From: Gordionus sp. m RMFG-2023
Taxonomy: Eukaryota > Nematomorpha > Gordioida > Chordodea > Parachordodidae
DNA length: 64,000 nt
Direction: 5' to 3'
Assembly (NCBI RefSeq): GCF_954871325.1
Contig: NC_088775.1
Span: 14,547,561 to 14,611,560, forward strand
Shown piece after piece: positions 61,301 through 64,000 of the stretch (position 1 is the stretch's first letter; every line of letters begins with the position of its first letter). Below the pieces are notes generated by a model. The model saw only the letters and a list, made by a program, of their open reading frames with translations. It was not told the DNA's origin and made no database searches. The translations under genes and the position numbers were made by a program.

Positions 61301-64000
61301 GCGTCCAATGAAGCTGATGTAATTCGATTTATGAATGGCAATGGATAGTCTTTGCCTAAAGTAAAAAATTTCCCTGGGTTCATCAGTGATTTTACGAATA
61401 AGAGAACAGAGTTCCTTGAAGAAGGTTAAAGCAAGAAACAACCAAATATGGCTAATGTAAAGGAGATTATAGATATAAAAATATGTTCATTGGATATTTC
61501 CGTATATTTATTAATTTTGGATAGCTCTTTGACGTCCAAGATATTTGTTCTAAGATTTGTAGGGACTAGGGTATCATGGAGGAATAGTCCCAAACTAGAA
61601 ATTAACCTCTTTTCCAAGAAATTTGGGTAAAGCTATCTGTACCATCAGATCTAAAAAGACCACTATATTCTAGGATCGATGGAATCTGCGCAGATTTTAG
61701 GGTACGTTGAATAATGGCATTACAAAGATTGAGTCTAAGAATATCTCCTTTGTATTAACGGCAGTGCAGGCTATGTCGGCCGTTCGAGTCAACAGGAACA
61801 TTACATCCAGAGCAAAGGTAAGTTTGGGTAATTGAGCAATTGAGACGGATTCCAATTGCCTGAGTGAGTTCATCTTTGGTAAGTTGTAATTGAAGATTAA
61901 TAGAAGGTATAGTTTCGAGGAACTAGTGCCCAGAGCCATTATGCAGTGATGAAAAGAGGGGACGATTTAGGGGTTGCACCCATGATATTCGAGTTTCGAC
62001 GCAGCAGGCAGCAATTGAACGCCTTTAGAAAATTTTTTATATAAATTGAATTGTAAATGGTAGGATATCTATAGCAGAATGGAAATATTTGCTATATCCA
62101 AAAAAGAATTCCGAGAGAGGGTATTAAAGGCATTGGCAAAGTCGATCTTGGATTGTTTTTTAAATGAATATGAGTTAAGTATACCGTGGCCTCACAACCA
62201 TAGACAACTCTAACGCCTAGTTGAAAAGGACTCAAGATGAGAGATGCATCACGCCAACAAGGCGCCTAACGGATAGGCAATGAGTCATGCACCAAAAATG
62301 AGAGACGCAAAATCTGAAACATCACTAGCCAAAATTTTATTGCAGAAGTTGGTAAGTAAGGTTAGGATTGAAGAATGGAAACATATTAATGGAGAGGGAA
62401 TGTCCTGAAGAAATACATGACGAATTCCATCCAGTCCTTGGGTCGAATTACAATGATAGGTAAGGATGGCTTACTTTTTCCTTTGTGAAATTAGTCGCGC
62501 AAATGGAGTATGGAGGATCAATAGGATTGATGATAGAGTTAGGAGGTTTGGCGTAAAGCTTGATATAGGTTTTATGAGAGACACCGGCAAGTGAATCATA
62601 AGTAGATGCTAACCTAAGCGCACCTTTGATGTTTCGATTATCAATTTTTTTTAGAGATAAGGTTAGCTTTGATCATTAATGTATAAAGGTCTGCAAAGTA
62701 ATTTTTCACAGCCCAACCTGAGCCCGATTGGAAAAATTTTTTGTCCGAGACCCACCCGAACCCGGGCAGACATTTTTTAGTCCAATCTGACCCGAGCCTG
62801 GGCGCACATTTTTTAGTCCAACCCCAATCCAAGCCTGAATAAAATTTTACAATCTGAATTTAAATATTATAATATCAAAAATTTGTGTGTATTTATTTAT
62901 CGCCACCTTAAATAAAAGTTTATTTGACGGTTATAATCTAATCAAAAATATATAAAGTTGCATTTAATTTGTAAAAATATTATAAAAAAGTTAAAATACA
63001 ATTGTTTTTAAAAATTACAATAAGCATGATTTATGTCAAATGTTGATGATATAATTAGTTAATATAGAAAAAATATAATAATGAACATATTATAATGACT
63101 TATCATTATCAAAAGTATCACAAAATAAATTATTGTGATATATAAATAATGAGGAGTCCAGTTTATCTGCCTTTAAACGAGTTCTTTTCTCTTCAAAGGC
63201 CCTACCAGAAGCTGAAAATGCACTTTCAGCCTCTTTCTGGGGCATGAGATATCTGGTCATTGGCAAAAAAATATTTTATTTTCCTAAGTGAAATCTCAAT
63301 CTAAAACCGATTCTGAAATCGATTTGGCCTGGTAGATAGATGTAAAATTTAACATGTTATATAGTCTATCTCAATTATATAACATTATGATGATAGGAAA
63401 GTTGATAGATAAGATTATGTTAACATTAAGAAGACAGGAAAACGATTATTTATAGATTACTGAGATTATCAATTAATAATACAATTTTTTTTTACTTTAA
63501 TAGGTTTGGAAGATGAAAGGAGAAGATTATAGGATTACGGGACATGGAGGTTGGTTTTGGCTCTCCAGAACCAGAGTGCGTGTCTTGCAAAAACCGTATC
63601 ATTCACAAAAAGATCCTAACGCCTACCTCTCCTCATCTTCCTCCTTAATCAACATAAGCGAAGGTTTAAAGGATAAACTTTCAAATTTATACCCAACATT
63701 GCCTTACAATGGGGCTCGTGATGAGGAAAAACAGGCCATTTTCCATAAGCTGTTTGAATATCGTACCCAAACGCACTGCCATGACTTGATTGAACTCGAG
63801 AAGCAAAAGGTCGACTTGACCAACAAGGCCCATAGTTTTGGTTTTATAATCGACGAAAAATGGGAACTTGTAAGAGATGATAACTTACTACTGCCCGTCA
63901 TTAAAACGGAGATAAATACCGAATGGTCAACTAAAGAAGCAGCAGGAGATAAGGAAATCACCCCATTAAAGGACAATATCATTTTCAAATCTGAAAATAA
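46341..64000 (+). CDS. BPTF: BPTF / NURF301 homologue, N-terminal part (9 exons, runs off the window)
   Basis: Exons: 46341-47655, 47700-47937, 47997-48202, 48248-48297, 48352-48568, 48612-48882, 58821-58942, 59028-59182 and 63504 to the window end. Phases agree at every junction, about 1,023 codons. Residues 1-240 are acidic and Ser-rich; 245-325 form the DDT domain (ITPYLLGNEAFYDA, FRFETFCAALCSEE). A C4HC3 PHD finger follows, split between exons 1 and 2: CRACHKLG, CCEAC, YHLHC, WICNIC. Next come RKYWYLCRR, WYYSTKGKF, a YINQYTSSHLALNKYQ block, WVKAIQMC, FALAIFECAIRPAV and ITGHGGWFWLSRTRV. These match the order in human BPTF, the largest NURF subunit, which brings ISWI to chromatin. The second PHD finger and bromodomain must lie beyond the window. 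The ATG is the first in the open frame and is preceded by AAATATACAT. No break is seen. Confidence 0.95.
49174..49923. mobile_element. TIR element (about 750 bp) with TA target duplication
   Basis: Starts GTGTTGTTAAACGGCT and ends AGCCGTTTAATAACAC, flanked by TA on both sides. Inside are AAACGGCTAACTC and AAATCGGCTTAAATC, which echo the ends. The TA duplication suggests Tc1/mariner-type mobilisation, but the internal open frame (49,195, 67 codons) is not transposase-like. A related degraded copy is at 52,640-52,850 (ends GAGCTGTTTAACAACGCC). Lies in the 9.9-kb BPTF intron. Confidence 0.6.
49559..49710. repeat. TAGGGCT-ended hAT-like terminal fragment
   Basis: TAGGGCTATGTCGATCCACA and the following ACCGATCCGATATTTTTA match the reverse strand of 52,910-53,045. 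This is an inverted partial copy of that terminus, nested within the TIR element at 49,174-49,923. Confidence 0.55.
50219..53045. mobile_element. hAT-like element with TAGGGCTG ends, containing an inner inverted repeat
   Basis: The left end AGGGCTGTTCCGATATTATA and the right end GGATCAGCACAGCCCTA are inverted, both followed inward by CGGATCGGAT-type motifs. Inside, an inverted repeat with arms at about 50,630-50,970 and 52,155-52,470 (shared CAATTTCCGGCCATTTTATT and AATGATTAGAAAAGTATA) encloses 51.0-52.15 kb. There, fragments of a transposon-type protein can be seen in several frames: KRLADRESLQKPYSEQITT near 51,800 and EYIKKYDEELLLILLRERFS near 51,905. I recall this motif from repetitive open frames in invertebrates but cannot name the family. 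The whole is old and broken, possibly one element inside another. Confidence 0.5.
53381..53619. mobile_element. P-type MITE (239 bp)
   Basis: Almost the whole sequence is an inverted repeat. The ends CAATATATTACTAAATTAGC and (reverse strand) CAATGACGTATATGTACTAA, with inner GATTCAT, CACATTGGAGTCAGTTGTAG and TTTTATAGTTTG, match the terminal 95 bp of the P element at 32,969-44,390. No matching 8-bp target duplication remains. Non-coding. Confidence 0.7.
54413..54533 (+). other. Possible orphan coding exon in BPTF intron
   Basis: A less AT-rich stretch reads SRTYLYAQHSEEVADVHR, then LKIKKERDKKRAYAQELQF, a charged coiled-coil-like peptide with a GCAAG acceptor before it and AAGTTAAT after it. 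It does not resemble the expected BPTF protein at this point, where exons 6 and 7 join in phase without it. It could be an optional exon, a captured exon carried by a transposon, or chance. Confidence 0.3.
54700..57590 (-). mobile_element. APE-type non-LTR retrotransposon (LINE), nearly full coding length
   Basis: On the - strand in order: an endonuclease domain starting at 57,582 (LLIGSLNINGLNNK, then GDLNLRIG at about 57,130); a linker with RSDRRTYIAKKAFE (56,902-56,327); and the reverse transcriptase: NKAPGLDGIT equivalent near 56,150, FVDFSREFDNVNHDALWKTL near 55,760, CVLSPLLFNI near 55,590, SYTDDIALVSLS near 55,470, then KIKYLGVLLDNKG and the thumb region to a stop at 54,761. Active elements have YADDIAL and FDKAFDSVNH, so it resembles the RTE/L1-like endonuclease group. 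The coding sequence is broken by several stops and frameshifts (for example a stop where the QGCVLSP Gln is expected), but the breaks are few. Lies antisense in the 9.9-kb BPTF intron; the 3' end near 54,700 is approximate. Confidence 0.8.
57597..58055 (+). mobile_element. Inverted, near-identical fragment of the same LINE
   Basis: About 455 bp matches the reverse complement of 56,034-56,490 with only a few differences (for example one base in ATTCTAT-(T/A)-GTCCTTC and one T/A shift in a homopolymer). It covers RSDRRTYIAKKAFE through the NKAPGLDGIT block, then stops at 58,055. It abuts the 5' edge of the antisense LINE. Because the segment is duplicated, simple 5' inversion during one insertion does not explain it. 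Confidence 0.85.
58056..58820. other. AT-rich remainder of the long BPTF intron
   Basis: No gene or repeat recognised apart from AT-rich simple sequence. The 3' splice site ATTATAG lies at its end. Confidence 0.5.
59566..59992. repeat. Small foldback repeat (about 430 bp)
   Basis: Arms at 59,566-59,665 and 59,890-59,992 are inverted copies sharing GATTTATATCTAGAAGA, GATGAAGAGGAAATG and TGTATGTGAGAA/TGCATGTGAGAA, around a loop of about 225 bp. Probably a MITE. Lies in the 4.3-kb BPTF intron. Confidence 0.65.
60390..60510. repeat. CGACTCGAGTT direct repeats
   Basis: Variants of GTCGCGACTCGAGTT and TTGAACTCAAGT occur five or six times in about 120 bp. CpG-containing and much less AT-rich than the surroundings. 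No flanking structure seen. Confidence 0.7.
60872..61010. repeat. Tandem duplication of 64 bp
   Basis: The segment from TATGGTGTATATGAGTAAGG through ATTGTTATTCATATAA is present twice, directly adjacent and nearly identical, so it is a recent duplication. Confidence 0.9.
61280..62640 (-). mobile_element. Decayed copy of the unusual retroelement, antisense in BPTF intron
   Basis: On the - strand KIDFANAFNTLSRN at about 62,115-62,160 matches KIDFSNAFNSLRR of the 21.2-kb copy. FFKELCSLIRKITDEP and FYFRQRLSIAIHKSNYISFI at about 61,300-61,440 match LFKELGKRI and FYLRQRLAI of the 45.5-kb part. The catalytic box between them is not recognisable and the element seems shortened inside. Broken many times. 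Confidence 0.65.
62655..63265 (-). mobile_element. hAT element fragment with C-terminal dimerisation block
   Basis: On the - strand AESAFSASGRAFEEKRTRLK at about 63,165-63,225 is the hAT C-terminal signature (AERxFSxAGxxxxxxRxxL), followed by DKLDSSLFIYHN. At 62,715-62,830, direct repeats of CCCGAACCCGGGCAGAC and GACCCGAGCCTGGGC with ACATTTTTTAGTCCAA look like its subterminal region. The rest of the transposase is missing. Confidence 0.65.
63388..63440 (+). repeat. Fragment of the foldback-element core
   Basis: ATGATAGGAAAGTTGATAGA and AACATTAAGAAGA repeat sequence found just after the tRNA-like module in the foldback elements (28,770-28,860 and 37,520-37,600). It lies 64 bp before the BPTF exon at 63,504, so it is an isolated scrap of that family close to a splice site. 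Confidence 0.5.

Overview
The window is nuclear DNA from an AT-rich invertebrate animal. It has spliceosomal GT-AG introns, two metazoan genes (a myosin XV tail and a BPTF/NURF301 chromatin remodeller subunit, both on the + strand), and a very heavy load of DNA transposons (hAT, P and foldback types) and non-LTR-like retroelements. The species cannot be named from this sequence. Introns fall into two size classes, 42-74 nt and multi-kilobase, and the long ones are filled with transposons.

Layout. 1-13,854: Ser/Asn-rich exons of uncertain ownership, then eleven phase-consistent exons giving the C-terminal MyTH4-FERM of a class XV-like myosin. Its introns hold a decayed retroelement copy (1.9-3.3 kb) and a dead hAT element (10,809-12,898). 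13,855-21,180: gene-free DNA with repeat scraps, a LINE remnant and a 540-base polypyrimidine tract.

21,190-45,972 is the most striking part, a nest of transposons five layers deep. A retroelement with an unusual reverse transcriptase (21.2-23.65 kb) resumes at about 45.55 kb. The gap is filled by a large hAT element whose multi-exon transposase gene (24,180-45,000) is itself interrupted twice. One interruption is a foldback-type element (24,820-29,737), which carries a second hAT copy (26,096-28,210, target duplication GTCCCCGG). The other is an 11.4-kb P-type element (32,969-44,390, target duplication CTCCCGCT) with a THAP-domain gene remnant. The P element carries an 8,408-bp near-perfect palindrome (34,743-43,150, target duplication AAATAATT) whose arms consist of ACGCGTCCCC-rich tandem repeats plus a tRNA-like module.

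46,341-64,000 (running off the end): BPTF/NURF301, nine exons in one consistent reading frame, covering the acidic N-terminus, DDT domain, PHD finger and the conserved region after it. Five introns of 43-59 nt are followed by one of 9.9 kb and one of 4.3 kb. The large introns contain hAT/TIR elements, a P-type MITE, an APE-type LINE on the - strand with a nearly identical inverted fragment beside it, another copy of the unusual retroelement, and foldback repeats.

The two host genes are not functionally linked here. The main biology of the window is the transposon community: a P element with a KP-like internal deletion, a hAT transposase gene with a quadruplicated mini-exon, and a giant foldback element with embedded Pol III-like boxes.
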